Below, piece after piece: positions 7,410 through 15,933 of a stretch of 49,297 nt of DNA. A program made the position numbers and the translations under genes. Numbering within the stretch: the stretch's first letter is position 1; the number at the start of each line of letters is the position of its first letter. The notes beneath the pieces were generated by a model, which ran no database searches, was not told the DNA's origin, and saw nothing but the letters and a program-made list of their open reading frames with translations. Origin of the DNA: Oscillospiraceae bacterium (GTDB taxonomy: Bacteria > Bacillota > Clostridia > Oscillospirales > Ruminococcaceae); NCBI GenBank assembly GCA_017521825.1, contig JAFXBK010000018.1, forward strand, positions 1-49,297, in the 5' to 3' direction.

Positions 7410-7985
7410 TCAATCGTAACTTCTCATAACGGAAACAACTTTTCCGAGAATATCGACGGAATCTACGATGATGGGTTCGTAATCATCGTTTTCCGGCTGA
7501 AGGCGGAAATGGCCGTCCTCCTTATAAAAACGTTTTACCGTTGCGGAATCTTCAACAAGCGCAACAACGATCTGGCCGTTTCTTGCTTCCGGTGTTCTTC
7601 TTACAACAACAATGTCGCCGTCAAGAATTCCGCATTTTATCATGGAGTTTCCGTGAACATGAAGTGCAAAAAGATCGGTGGTGTCGCCCGCAAAAGGAAC
7701 GTATTCATCAACTTCCTCTTCCGCAAGAATCGGGGAACCGGCGGCAACGTGACCGAGAACGGGAATGGTTCCGGGCGGGGTGGTGTTTTTAATGCTTATG
7801 GCGCGGTTCTGGTTTTCGCCCATGGAAATTTTTCCTTCCGCCTGAAGCTCTTTAAGGTAGCGGTGAACGGTGGAAGTGGATTTTATATCAAGCTCGGCGC
7901 AAATTTCGCGGACTGTGGGCGGATAGCCGTTTTCTTTAATAAAATCCGTCATATAATTCAGAATCAAATCGGCCTTGTTTCCCAT
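7410..7985 (-). CDS. lexA: LexA, SOS repressor with autoprotease domain
   Basis: 191 residues from ATG 7985, chosen because GGAG lies 12 bases upstream; an upstream in-frame TTG (7994) sits too close to that site. It has an N-terminal winged helix (about 1-65, with TVREICAELDIKSTSTVHRYL) and a C-terminal S24 peptidase domain with cleavage site Ala82-Gly83, nucleophile Ser114 (HGNSM) and Lys151 (SATVKRF). It represses DNA-damage genes and is inactivated by RecA-stimulated self-cleavage. Two operator-like sites in its own promoter point to autoregulation. Confidence 0.95.
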   Translation of the reverse strand: MGNKADLILNYMTDFIKENGYPPTVREICAELDIKSTSTVHRYLKELQAEGKISMGENQNRAISIKNTTPPGTIPVLGHVAAGSPILAEEEVDEYVPFAGDTTDLFALHVHGNSMIKCGILDGDIVVVRRTPEARNGQIVVALVEDSATVKRFYKEDGHFRLQPENDDYEPIIVDSVDILGKVVSVMRSYD

Positions 7986-8029
7986 AAAAAACAAACGCTC
8001 CTTTCAAAAAATCGGAATTATCCAAATGA

Positions 8030-8068
8030 ATTATAGCACATATGTTCGGGTTTGTAAACATATGTTCG
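8030..8068 (-). promoter_or_regulatory. lexA promoter with two LexA box half-matches
   Basis: TTTACA (8058-8053), a 17-bp spacer and TATAAT (8035-8030) on the minus strand. Two copies of ACATATGTTCG (8038-8048 and 8058-8068), 20 bp apart, match one full half and the centre of the Firmicutes SOS box CGAACATATGTTCG. One lies between -35 and -10 and the other over the -35. Confidence 0.75.
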
Positions 8069-8161
8069 CTAAAAATTTTTCGTGTTCATAATTTTCTTTT
8101 TAAAAATATCATGTTTTTTCACATGTTGTTCACTTTTCCTTAACAAATAAAAAAATAAAGG

Positions 8162-8170
8162 TGCTATAAT
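8162..8170 (+). promoter_or_regulatory. Extended -10 promoter of candidate small RNA
   Basis: TGCTATAAT (8162-8170). TTAACA at 8140-8145 gives a long 19-bp spacer, so activity would lean on the extended -10. Confidence 0.5.
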
Positions 8171-8175
8171 ATAGA

Positions 8176-8287
8176 TGTAATCAAAAAGAGCCGCAAACTT
8201 TTTGGTTACACCCTCCTCAAAAACTCAAACTAATTGACTTACAAAAAAGGAAAGAACACCGGGACCGACCACCCCGGTGTTTTTTCT
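8176..8287 (+). ncRNA. Candidate small RNA with anti-Shine-Dalgarno motif
   Basis: About 110 nt between an extended -10 and an intrinsic terminator, with no usable ORF (the only ATG is followed by TAA). Order: a 7-bp 5' hairpin CAAAAAG/CTTTTTG (8182-8188 with 8198-8204), a pyrimidine patch ACCCTCCTC (8210-8218) predicted to be unpaired, an A-rich linker, and a 9-bp terminator stem. CCUCCU is the exact complement of AGGAGG, a pattern shared with C-rich Gram-positive regulatory sRNAs. It could instead be an aborted leader of the alcohol dehydrogenase gene at 8401, although that gene seems to have its own -10 at 8346-8351. Confidence 0.45.
8255..8286 (+). terminator. Terminator of the candidate small RNA
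   Basis: A 9-bp stem AACACCGGG (8255-8263) with CCCGGTGTT (8273-8281), followed by TTTTTT. Confidence 0.85.
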
Positions 8288-8400
8288 TTGTTAAAGTTTT
8301 TATTTTTTCGCCAAAAATCCCCTTCCTTTTTAATAAAATAAGGTGTATAATGTATTTGGATAAGTTTCCCCATTTTTAAAATATATGGAGGATTTTTAGC

Positions 8401-9573
8401 ATGCAGGAATTCAGTTTAAAAACCGAAGTTTTCTTCGGCGAAAATGCTCTGGATCATCTTCTCAATAAAGACAGCAAATGCGCCTTTATCGTTGCGGATC
8501 CTTTCGCCGTTTCCAGCGGCCTTATAAAACTTGTTACCGACCGTCTTGATGCAACCGACGTTCCTTATCTTATTTATGACGACGTTGTTCCGGATCCGCC
8601 CATGGATAAAGTTATCGTCGGCGTTCAGAAATGCCTCGGCCTTCGCCCGGACTGCATTATGGCAGTCGGCGGCGGCTCCGCAATAGATTTTACCAAAGCG
8701 GTAAAAATGTTTGCCCATCGCGCAGATCCCACTTTTGATCCGCCTTTTGTAGCAATTCCCACCACCAGCGGAACCGGTTCCGAAGTTACCGAAGTTGCTG
8801 TAATTACCGACCCGGAAAAGAAAACCAAATATCCTCTTGTTTCCGAAGAACTTATCGCCGACGTTGCCATTCTTGATGCGGAACTTGTTAAAACCGTTCC
8901 GAAAAAAATAACCGCCGATACCGGTATGGATATCATCACCCACGCAATCGAAGCTTTCGTAAGCACCGGCAACAGCGAATTTTCCGATGCGCTCGCGGAG
9001 CGCGCAATAAAACTTTGCTGCCGCTATCTCTGCCGTTCCTACCTTAACCCTAACGATATTGAAGCAAGGGGAAAAATCCACGTTGCTTCCTGCATGGCGG
9101 GTATGGCTTTTAACGAAGCCGGCCTTGGCCTTAACCACGGAATGGCTCATCAGCTTGGCGCAAGGTTCCATATTCCTCACGGAAGAGCAAACGCAATGCT
9201 CCTTCCCTGCATCATCAGCTATAACAGCGACATCACCAATATGACCATTCCGCACGATAATCTTCCGGCCTGCGTCAAAAAATATTGCGAAATTGCCGCT
9301 TCCCTCGGAATTGTAAACTTCAACGAAGTTTCCACCGTCCGTTCCTTTATGAACTATATCAAAATCCTCACCAGAGAAATGGATATGCCCTGCTGCATTA
9401 AAGATGTTGGCGGAATTACAAAAGAGGAATATTTTGCCGCAATCGACGAAATGGCGGATGCAGCTCTTAAAGACGCAACCACCAGAACCAACCCCAGAGT
9501 TCCCGAAAAAGAGGATGTTGTTGCAATTTATGAAGCCCTTTGGGATCTTCACCGCGACGACGAAAGATATTGA
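8401..9573 (+). CDS. Iron-containing alcohol dehydrogenase
   Basis: 390 residues, typical for family III alcohol dehydrogenases. It has the nucleotide-binding turn GGGSAID (90-96), TTSGTGSE (121-128), and the metal ligands expected from FucO-type enzymes at Asp177, His181, His246 and His260 (GLGLNHGMAHQLG then HIPHG). It interconverts aldehydes and alcohols with NAD(H), probably in fermentative redox balance. The substrate (ethanol, propanol or butanol class) cannot be read from sequence. GGAGG precedes the ATG, with a TATAAT at 8346-8351. It is a single gene bounded by a terminator. Confidence 0.9.
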   Translation: MQEFSLKTEVFFGENALDHLLNKDSKCAFIVADPFAVSSGLIKLVTDRLDATDVPYLIYDDVVPDPPMDKVIVGVQKCLGLRPDCIMAVGGGSAIDFTKAVKMFAHRADPTFDPPFVAIPTTSGTGSEVTEVAVITDPEKKTKYPLVSEELIADVAILDAELVKTVPKKITADTGMDIITHAIEAFVSTGNSEFSDALAERAIKLCCRYLCRSYLNPNDIEARGKIHVASCMAGMAFNEAGLGLNHGMAHQLGARFHIPHGRANAMLLPCIISYNSDITNMTIPHDNLPACVKKYCEIAASLGIVNFNEVSTVRSFMNYIKILTREMDMPCCIKDVGGITKEEYFAAIDEMADAALKDATTRTNPRVPEKEDVVAIYEALWDLHRDDERY

Positions 9574-9590
9574 TTTTTCAAAAAAACAAA

Positions 9591-9618
9591 AAAGCACCCG
9601 CAAGGGTGCTTTTTCTTT
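9591..9618 (+). terminator. Terminator after the alcohol dehydrogenase gene
   Basis: AAAGCACCC, GCAA tetraloop, GGGTGCTTT, then a T-rich tail. The same hairpin recurs after tmk (20195-20218). Confidence 0.88.
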
Positions 9619-9630
9619 TTCCCGGAGGGG

Positions 9631-9680
9631 AGGCTCCCTTGTGTAAAGGGAGCTCCCGACGAAGTCGGGTGAGGGATTGT
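9631..9680 (+). repeat. Family B double-hairpin repeat
   Basis: First hairpin GGCTCCCTT/AAGGGAGC, second hairpin CCCGAC/GTCGGG, then the tail TGAGGGATTG. A decayed family A copy follows near 9700-9727. Confidence 0.7.
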
Positions 9681-9745
9681 CAACCATATCTAATCAAAAA
9701 CGGACGAACACAAAGGTGCGCCCCTGCATTTTTGCAACAAAAAAC

Positions 9746-9773
9746 TTGACCTTCCGCAAAAAACGGTTATACT
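9746..9773 (+). promoter_or_regulatory. Promoter of the M20 dipeptidase gene
   Basis: TTGACC (9746-9751), a 16-bp spacer and TATACT (9768-9773), 35 bases before the ATG at 9809. Confidence 0.65.
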
Positions 9774-9808
9774 TTAACTATGGAAAAACCGAAAGGAGAT
9801 TTGAAAAA

Positions 9809-11194
9809 ATGGAAATCAACCTTAAAGATATTGACCTTTTTATCGAGGAAAATAAAGAAAATATCCTTCGGGATATCGCAAGGCTTGTTGCCGTCCCAAG
9901 CATCGAAGGCGAACCGGAAGAGGGCGCACCCTTTGGCAAAGAACCGAAAAAAGCCCTTGAACTTGGCCTTAAAATTGCCGAAGAAATGGGCCTTAAAACC
10001 CGCAACTGCGAAAACTATATCGGCTACGCCGAACTTCCCGTTCCGAACGAGGAAAAATATATCGCAACCGTAACCCATCTTGACGTTGTTCCCGTTGGCG
10101 AAGGCTGGACCAAATCTCCTTTCGAAATGTGGGAAAAAGACGGCTATATCATCGGCCGCGGCGTTATGGACGATAAAGGCCCCAGCGTTGTCTGCCTTTA
10201 TGCGCTTAAATATCTTAAAGAAAAAAACATTCCCCTTCGCTATTCCGTACGCGCGCTTCTTGGCGCAAACGAGGAAACCGGTATGGGCGACGTTCAGTAT
10301 TACCTCAAAAACTATCCCGCACCGGCCTTTGCTTTCAGCCCGGATTCAAACTTCCCGGTCTGCAACGGCGAAAAAGGAATTTATCAGGGCATGATTTATT
10401 CCAAATGCGCGCCCGAAAAAATTGTGAGCATCGAAGGCGGAATGGCCTTTAACGTAATTCCGGATAAAGCCACCGCCGTGCTCAAATGTGAAGGAAAACT
10501 TCCGGAGGAAACGGAAAACGTAAAAGTTTCCGCTAAAAACGGACTTATCACCCTTAACGCCTTCGGAAAATCCGGCCACGCTTCCATGCCGGAAGGCACA
10601 GTCAACGCCATCGGCGTGCTCGTAAATTATATCCTTGATAACGAACTTTGCTCCGAAGCGGAAGCAGAATATCTCTGTGTGCTCAAGGCTCTCCATTCCT
10701 GCCCCTACGGCACCGGAATCGGCGTTGACGCGGACGATAAAAAATTCTCTCCCCTTACCATCATCGGCGGAATCATCGGAATCAAGGACGGAAAATTCTT
10801 CCAGAGCCTTGACAGCCGCTATCCCACCAACACCTCCGGTGCTCAGATTACCGCAACAATCAACGAAAAATTCGGCGAGCATTGCCTTTGCGAAACCGTT
10901 GCGGAAATGGAACCTTTCTATATCGAACCGGATTCCGCTGAAATCCAGACCTGCATCAATACCTATAACGAAATCACCGGCGAAAAGGCCGAACTTTATA
11001 CCATGGGCGGCGGAACCTATGCCCGCGACTTCCCCAATGCCGTTTCCTTCGGCCCCGAGCATCCGGAAAGACCCATGCCCGAATGGGTCGGCGCCGTTCA
11101 TTGCGTGGACGAAGGCGCTTCCGTCGAATTCCTGCTCGAAGCGCTTAAAATTTATATCGCAACCCTTATCCGCCTCCAGGACGTTGAATTCTGA
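9809..11194 (+). CDS. M20 family dipeptidase, PepV/Sapep type
   Basis: 461 residues from ATG 9809, chosen because GAAAGGAG precedes it and the promoter lies just upstream; longer in-frame starts would cross that promoter. All di-zinc ligands and catalytic residues are in place: His90 and Asp92 (THLDVVPVGEGW), Asp122 (GVMDDKGP), Glu155/Glu156 (NEETGM), Asp179 (SPDSNFPV) and His431 (AVHCVDEG). A lid/dimerisation insert lies at about 190-390. These cytosolic enzymes split dipeptides, often with beta-Ala or D-residues. It is a single-gene unit. Confidence 0.9.
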   Translation: MEINLKDIDLFIEENKENILRDIARLVAVPSIEGEPEEGAPFGKEPKKALELGLKIAEEMGLKTRNCENYIGYAELPVPNEEKYIATVTHLDVVPVGEGWTKSPFEMWEKDGYIIGRGVMDDKGPSVVCLYALKYLKEKNIPLRYSVRALLGANEETGMGDVQYYLKNYPAPAFAFSPDSNFPVCNGEKGIYQGMIYSKCAPEKIVSIEGGMAFNVIPDKATAVLKCEGKLPEETENVKVSAKNGLITLNAFGKSGHASMPEGTVNAIGVLVNYILDNELCSEAEAEYLCVLKALHSCPYGTGIGVDADDKKFSPLTIIGGIIGIKDGKFFQSLDSRYPTNTSGAQITATINEKFGEHCLCETVAEMEPFYIEPDSAEIQTCINTYNEITGEKAELYTMGGGTYARDFPNAVSFGPEHPERPMPEWVGAVHCVDEGASVEFLLEALKIYIATLIRLQDVEF

Positions 11195-11208
11195 TTATAA
11201 ACTTAAAG

Positions 11209-11240
11209 TAGGGCGGGGGCTTGCTCCCGCCGTATTTTTT
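11209..11240 (+). terminator. Terminator built from a family A-like palindrome
   Basis: GTAGGGCGGG, GGCTTGCT, CCCGCC, then a short spacer and T-run, 15 bases after the dipeptidase stop. The palindrome is the CGGGAGCAAGCTCCCG type seen again at 30111-30136. Confidence 0.7.
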
Positions 11241-11255
11241 ATAGGAAGTGATGAT

Positions 11256-12164
11256 ATGACCTCAATTTCTCTTGAAATCCTCGAAAAATACCAGATTCGC
11301 AAAACAAGAAAGCAAAAAACCGCTTTTATCGAATTTCTCCGTGCTCACTTTCCAAACCTTAAAGTGGAAGAGGATGCCATCGGTTACAGCCGCAACATAG
11401 TTATAGGCAACCCGGATACCGCAAAAGTGGTTTTCGGCGCACATTACGATACCTGCGCCGTAATGCCGATACCCAATTTCATAATGCCGAAAAGCGTTCT
11501 GATATCCGTCCTCTATGCCTTCGTGCTCGTAATTCCGATGCTGCTCATCGGTTCGCTGGTTGGCGGTGTTGCGGGCTATGTTTTTAATGATTCAAATGCA
11601 ACCGCGCTTTTCTCCCTACTCACCTACTGGGGAATTTTGTTCCTTATGATTCTCGGCCCTGCGAATAAGCACACCGTTAACGACAACACTTCCGGCGTAA
11701 TAACCTTAATCGAACTTATGAGCAGCATGACGGAGGAAGAGCGTGCTCAAAGCTGCTTCGTTTTCTTCGATAACGAGGAAAAAGGCCTTTTCGGTTCCGC
11801 AACCTTTGCGAAGGAACATAAGGAAACCATGAAAAATAAACTCCTTATAAACTTCGACTGCGTTTCCGACGGCGATTATTTAATGCTTATTCCGGATAAA
11901 AAGTCCTTTCCGGAACAGGAAGAAAATCTTAAAGCCGTCTTCGGGGACGTAACCGATAAAACCGTGCTCATCGAAAGTTCGAAATTTGTTTACTACCCTT
12001 CCGACCAGAAGAGCTTTAAGAAAAACATCGGCGTCGCATCCTTCAAAAAATCAAAACTCGGACTTTATATGGACAGAATCCACACCCCAAGGGATACCGT
12101 AATGGACGAACGCAACATAGCCGTGCTCGTTTCCGGATTTAAAAAATTTTTGAGCACGCTGTAA
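11256..12164 (+). CDS. Membrane-inserted M28 family metallopeptidase
   Basis: 302 residues from ATG 11256 (GGAAGTG site). M28 aminopeptidase ligands are complete: His63 and Asp65 (GAHYDTC), Asp143 (TVNDNTSG), Glu174/Glu175 (DNEEKG), Asp201 (NFDCVSDG) and His276 (RIHTPRD). Between the first and second ligand lies an insert of two strongly hydrophobic helices (about 80-109 and 117-134). The enzyme is therefore probably anchored by a helical hairpin with the catalytic domain on one side of the membrane. There is no signal peptide. It probably cleaves short peptides at the cytoplasmic face; the substrate is unknown. Confidence 0.82.
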   Translation: MTSISLEILEKYQIRKTRKQKTAFIEFLRAHFPNLKVEEDAIGYSRNIVIGNPDTAKVVFGAHYDTCAVMPIPNFIMPKSVLISVLYAFVLVIPMLLIGSLVGGVAGYVFNDSNATALFSLLTYWGILFLMILGPANKHTVNDNTSGVITLIELMSSMTEEERAQSCFVFFDNEEKGLFGSATFAKEHKETMKNKLLINFDCVSDGDYLMLIPDKKSFPEQEENLKAVFGDVTDKTVLIESSKFVYYPSDQKSFKKNIGVASFKKSKLGLYMDRIHTPRDTVMDERNIAVLVSGFKKFLSTL

Positions 12165-12172
12165 AAAACAAA

Positions 12173-12201
12173 AAAAGACCGCCTCAGGCGGTCTTTTCTT
12201 T
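12173..12201. terminator. Bidirectional terminator between the M28 gene and mrdA
   Basis: AAAAGACCGCC, TCA, GGCGGTCTTTT (12173-12197), with A-rich and T-rich flanks that serve both converging transcripts. Confidence 0.9.
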
Positions 12202-12210
12202 TTATCTTTT

Positions 12211-14226
12211 TTAAGGAACAAGGATATCCGTTTCCGGGGTATCGCCGGATTCGGTTCCGAAATAATACTGAAGAATATCTTTGGCAACCGGTGCGGCGGT
12301 GTAACCCTGCCAACCTTTTTCAATAATAACGGCAATCGCAACTTCCGGATTTTCCGCCGGAGCAAAACAGATGAAGGTACTGTTAACGGTTTTTGTGGTG
12401 GTCTGGGGAGTACCGGTTTTGGAAGCAACTTTAATATCAAAATCGCCCCAGACAAAACCGGAAGAATCCTGGGAGGATTGGAGCATTCCGGAAAGAACCG
12501 TTTCATAGGTGTAATCCGTCATTCCCATATCGGAAAGAACTTCCACCGGCGTTTCGTAAAGAACCTCGCTGAAATCGTGGGAGTTTATGGATTTTACAAA
12601 ATGCGCGTTGACGCGAACGCCTTTGTTGGCAATGGTCGCAACGTAGTTCGCCATCTGAACCGGAGAAAAAAGGCTGTAACCCTGGCCGATGGAAGCCTGG
12701 AGAACGTCGCCGTGGTACCAGTTTATTCCCCGGTCGGAAGCCCAGTCCGGGTTGGAAACCTGGCCAATCCTTTCCTTTATTTCAACGCCGGTCGGTTCGC
12801 CAAGGCCGTAATAGTAGGCGTATTGGCGGATATTATCGATTCCCATAATTCTTCCGATTTCGTAAAAGAAGATGTTGCAGGAATAACCAAGGGCGTGGCG
12901 GACGTTAATTCTTCCGTGGTGGCCAAGGCAGGTTGGCTGATAGTCCGTAAAATAGGTGTAAACATGTTCGCAGTTTACCGTGCTGTTTGCTTTAATGTTA
13001 CCAAGCTGAAGGGCGGCCGTGGCAACAACAGGCTTGAAGGTGGAACCGGGGGCATAGGTGCCTTCCGTTGCACGGTTGAAAAGCGGCGCAAATTCCGCGG
13101 TGGAAAGGGCGGAATAATCCTGATAATAGGTGGAAAGGTTATAGGAAGGATAGTTCGCCGCCGCAAGAATTTCGCCGGTTCCGACTTTTATAACAACGGC
13201 AACGCCGCCTTCGGATTCCTTACCCATTCCAGGCTGGGCGGTGTTACGAAGGTTAAGTATCTGCTTTTCAAGGGCGTTGTAAGTTACCCTTTGAAGGTCC
13301 ATATCAATGGTGGAAACAACCGTTGCGCCGGGAACGGCTTCCTCGATAATTTCCTCGCTGATAATTTCGCCTTCCGCATCATAGGTAATCTTGATTTTTC
13401 CGTCCTTGCCTTTAAGAACGCTTTCAAAAGCGGATTCAAGGCCGCTTTTACCGATAATATCGTTCATTCCGTAAACGGTTTTATCAAGGTTTGCGTATTC
13501 TTCCTCGTAAATAATTCCGGTTATTCCTACGATATGGGGCGCAACGTCCCCGTTGGGATATTCGCGCTCGTAACTTTCGGCAATTTCAATTCCCTGGAAG
13601 TAATAGCTGTGTTCGCTGATGATGTTTATGGTAACTTCCGAAACGTCCTTTGCGAAGGTGTAGGGCGTAACGTAGTTATAGCCAACCCTGTCCATTTCAT
13701 AGCGTACCCCAGCAACCTTGCGGAAATCCTCGTCGCTCATTTCTTCAAGGTCATATTTTTCCTTAAGGCGGAAAACAACGTCCTCCGCGGAAGCAAAATC
13801 CGCAAGGTCAAGGTGCTTTTTAAGCCTTGATTGGGCGGTTTCCGTTCCGGAATAGGAAAAAGGCGCTTCCTTCGTAAGGGGAAGGTTATCTATCCATTCC
13901 TCGCCGTTTTCCTCAAGAATAGCGATAAGTTCAAGGATAACGGAGTTTTCCGAATCCTTAAGAATGTTGTTTTTGTCAAAGGTTATGTCGTAGCGAACCC
14001 GGTTTGTTGCAAAGGAACGTCCGTAACGGTCAACAATATCTCCCCTGGAGGCTTCAATGGTTTTTGTTACGGAATAACCTTCGGTAAGATAGGAGCGGTA
14101 AGATTCGCCTTCGACAATCTGCATTGTCATAAGGCGGATAAAAAAGATAAGAGCAATCAGCACAACAAAAAGAACAACAAGGTTCTGGCGCCATTTTGCA
14201 ATATTCAGTTCCTTGTTGTCGGCCAT
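12211..14226 (-). CDS. mrdA: Penicillin-binding protein 2 (elongation-specific transpeptidase)
   Basis: 671 residues: one N-terminal membrane helix (about 15-36), a dimerisation/pedestal region (40-260), then a transpeptidase domain with STFK (395-398, nucleophile Ser395), SCN (449-451) and KTG (603-605). It cross-links peptidoglycan during cell elongation as partner of the MreBCD/RodA complex. It is the last gene of mreB-mreC-mreD-mrdA, with 184 bases to mreD. GGAG lies upstream of the ATG, and the stop is close to a strong terminator. Confidence 0.95.
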   Translation of the reverse strand: MADNKELNIAKWRQNLVVLFVVLIALIFFIRLMTMQIVEGESYRSYLTEGYSVTKTIEASRGDIVDRYGRSFATNRVRYDITFDKNNILKDSENSVILELIAILEENGEEWIDNLPLTKEAPFSYSGTETAQSRLKKHLDLADFASAEDVVFRLKEKYDLEEMSDEDFRKVAGVRYEMDRVGYNYVTPYTFAKDVSEVTINIISEHSYYFQGIEIAESYEREYPNGDVAPHIVGITGIIYEEEYANLDKTVYGMNDIIGKSGLESAFESVLKGKDGKIKITYDAEGEIISEEIIEEAVPGATVVSTIDMDLQRVTYNALEKQILNLRNTAQPGMGKESEGGVAVVIKVGTGEILAAANYPSYNLSTYYQDYSALSTAEFAPLFNRATEGTYAPGSTFKPVVATAALQLGNIKANSTVNCEHVYTYFTDYQPTCLGHHGRINVRHALGYSCNIFFYEIGRIMGIDNIRQYAYYYGLGEPTGVEIKERIGQVSNPDWASDRGINWYHGDVLQASIGQGYSLFSPVQMANYVATIANKGVRVNAHFVKSINSHDFSEVLYETPVEVLSDMGMTDYTYETVLSGMLQSSQDSSGFVWGDFDIKVASKTGTPQTTTKTVNSTFICFAPAENPEVAIAVIIEKGWQGYTAAPVAKDILQYYFGTESGDTPETDILVP

Positions 14227-14410
14227 GCTTAAAATCTCCTTTCAAAATTAATTTATTGCCGCCGCAAAAAAGTTTTTCAGTCTGGCATATCCAAAGCGAA
14301 AAAAAGTAAAACTTAACCGAGCCGCCCGGATAAAATAAAAACCTTCCGTGGAATCCAAAAATTAAGGAGGTAATTACCCATTCCCGATGGAAAACATGTA
14401 ACCGAAAAAC

Positions 14411-14935
14411 TCATTCCTTCGTTGTTTCCGGCTCGAATTTTTTATGGAGCCACCGGAAAAGGATGCAGAACGGGAAAGAAAAAATCGAGGTGAAAACAAT
14501 CTGGGGCGCAATTTCCGTATAGAAAAACGGAACAAGGTTTTCGTATCCATAGAGTATAAAACCGAAAAAATATTCCAGAGCGGAGCGCAAAAACACTGCT
14601 CCAAAGCAAAGAAGCATTATGTTCATGGTGCTTCTTCGGAAAATATAAATGGTCGCAAGGCCCGCAAAAACACAGAAAACAAGAAAAACAAAGGCGTTGA
14701 ACCCAAAAACCGTTTCCGAAGCGCTGTCGCAGAAAAGTCCAAAGAAAAAACCAAAAAGCCCACCGGCGAATTCGCCTTCATAAACGGCGATGCAGATGCA
14801 GGCGGGCAAAACAAGAAGGGGTTTGATTCCGTAAAAATCAAAAAGCCCCGGAGTGGTCTGGATTATGTATGCGAAAAAAACAATAAGCGCATAGGTAAGG
14901 AATTTTATAATTTTTCGGCGCAAAAGTTTTGTCAT
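14411..14935 (-). CDS. mreD: Rod shape-determining protein MreD
   Basis: 174 residues with about five membrane helices, the usual size for MreD. The assignment rests on hydrophobicity profile, length and position between mreC and mrdA. The start ATG overlaps the mreC stop as ATGA (14932-14935), implying translational coupling. It belongs to the elongasome that links MreB filaments to cell-wall synthesis. Confidence 0.9.
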   Translation of the reverse strand: MTKLLRRKIIKFLTYALIVFFAYIIQTTPGLFDFYGIKPLLVLPACICIAVYEGEFAGGLFGFFFGLFCDSASETVFGFNAFVFLVFCVFAGLATIYIFRRSTMNIMLLCFGAVFLRSALEYFFGFILYGYENLVPFFYTEIAPQIVFTSIFSFPFCILFRWLHKKFEPETTKE

Positions 14936-15813
14936 TCGGTTTCGCCGCCTTCCCCGGAAGATTTGTTGTAACCGGTGGATTGTCCGTTAAAATATTTTAT
15001 AACAAGAACATCGGTTACGTTTTCAATGTCTGCGGAAGGGGAAATAACCGCGGTGAGGGAAAGTCCGCTGGAATCCACTTCGATGGATTTTACGTTCCCA
15101 ACCGGAAGATCCTTCGGAAAAACGCCGCCGATTCCGGAGGTTACAATAAGGTTTCCGCTGGCAATTCCGCTTTCCTTCGGAAGATATTTAAGCTTGCAGA
15201 ATTCCGAAGCGGAAAGGGTTATGTCGCCGGTAACAATTCCGGAGTCTCGGGTGGAAATATCGTAAACGCCGACTTCCACGGAAATATCAAGAATGGTTCG
15301 TACGTGGGAATAGGTAAGACCCACTTCCCAAACAATTCCAACAAGGCCGTCCGCGGTGATAACCGGGTCCGCCGCCTCGACGCCGTGGATGCTTCCCTTA
15401 TCAATGGTAAAGGAGTAAAAACGGTTTGTGGAATCTCGGCCGATTACCGTCGCCGGTTCAAAGTCATAGTCCGGGTTGGTTTCCTTAAGGCCCAAAAATT
15501 CGCGGAACTGTTCGTTTTCGCGCTTTTTCTGTTCATAGTCAACAAGTTTTTCGTTGGCAAGGCGAAGCTCTTCCTCAAGCTCCTGAACCCGGAGGTAGTT
15601 TTCCTCCGCGTTTGCAAAGCGGTTCAAAAAATCCCCGACGGAATTTGTTACGGAGGAACTTATTTTAAGAAAAGGCTGGGAAATAACCGAAGCCGCTTGG
15701 GAAAGAAAAACTTCCGCGCTTCCGGAAGCCGCGGCGCGAATCATAATTGCCGCCGCAAAAATCGCAAGAGCGCAAAGAACTTTAAAATACCAGCTTTTGA
15801 AAAACTTCTGCAT
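14932..15813 (-). CDS. mreC: Rod shape-determining protein MreC
   Basis: 293 residues from ATG 15813; AAAGGAGG lies 11 bases upstream, whereas an earlier in-frame GTG at 15825 overlaps that site. It has an N-terminal membrane helix (about 10-28), a coiled coil (about 65-105, rich in ELEEELRLANEKL-type heptads) and a C-terminal beta-barrel domain with TVIGRD and VTSGIGGVFPKDLPVG segments. It is the extracytoplasmic scaffold that binds PBP2. Confidence 0.93.
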   Translation of the reverse strand: MQKFFKSWYFKVLCALAIFAAAIMIRAAASGSAEVFLSQAASVISQPFLKISSSVTNSVGDFLNRFANAEENYLRVQELEEELRLANEKLVDYEQKKRENEQFREFLGLKETNPDYDFEPATVIGRDSTNRFYSFTIDKGSIHGVEAADPVITADGLVGIVWEVGLTYSHVRTILDISVEVGVYDISTRDSGIVTGDITLSASEFCKLKYLPKESGIASGNLIVTSGIGGVFPKDLPVGNVKSIEVDSSGLSLTAVISPSADIENVTDVLVIKYFNGQSTGYNKSSGEGGETE

Positions 15814-15837
15814 GGTGCGCCGCACCTCCTTTCAAAT

Positions 15838-15893
15838 TGCGCCCCTTGTCAAAGGGGAGAGGGCCACATCGCGTAAGCGGTGGCGAGGGGATT
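15838..15893 (+). repeat. Family B repeat between mreB and mreC
   Basis: Two hairpins (GCCCCTT/AAGGGG and GCCAC/GTGGC) and a GAGGGGATTC tail in plus-strand orientation, so antisense to the operon. It lies 25 bases before the mreC start. Confidence 0.7.
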
Positions 15894-15933
15894 CTTTGGC
15901 AAACCCCTCCGATTTTGATAAGAGACATATTAG

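Noticed and set aside
9677-9808. N-terminal extension of the M20 dipeptidase (start at 9677)
   Set aside because: It would cross a promoter and a decayed repeat; the ATG at 9809 has a good ribosome-binding site and matches the family N-terminus.
10635-11255. Long N-terminal extension of the M28 peptidase frame
   Set aside because: It overlaps the M20 gene in another frame and includes its terminator; the ATG at 11256 has its own ribosome-binding site.
14227-14410. Separate promoter for mrdA in the 184-base gap after mreD
   Set aside because: No -35/-10 pair with acceptable spacing could be found; the gene is best read as part of the mre transcript.
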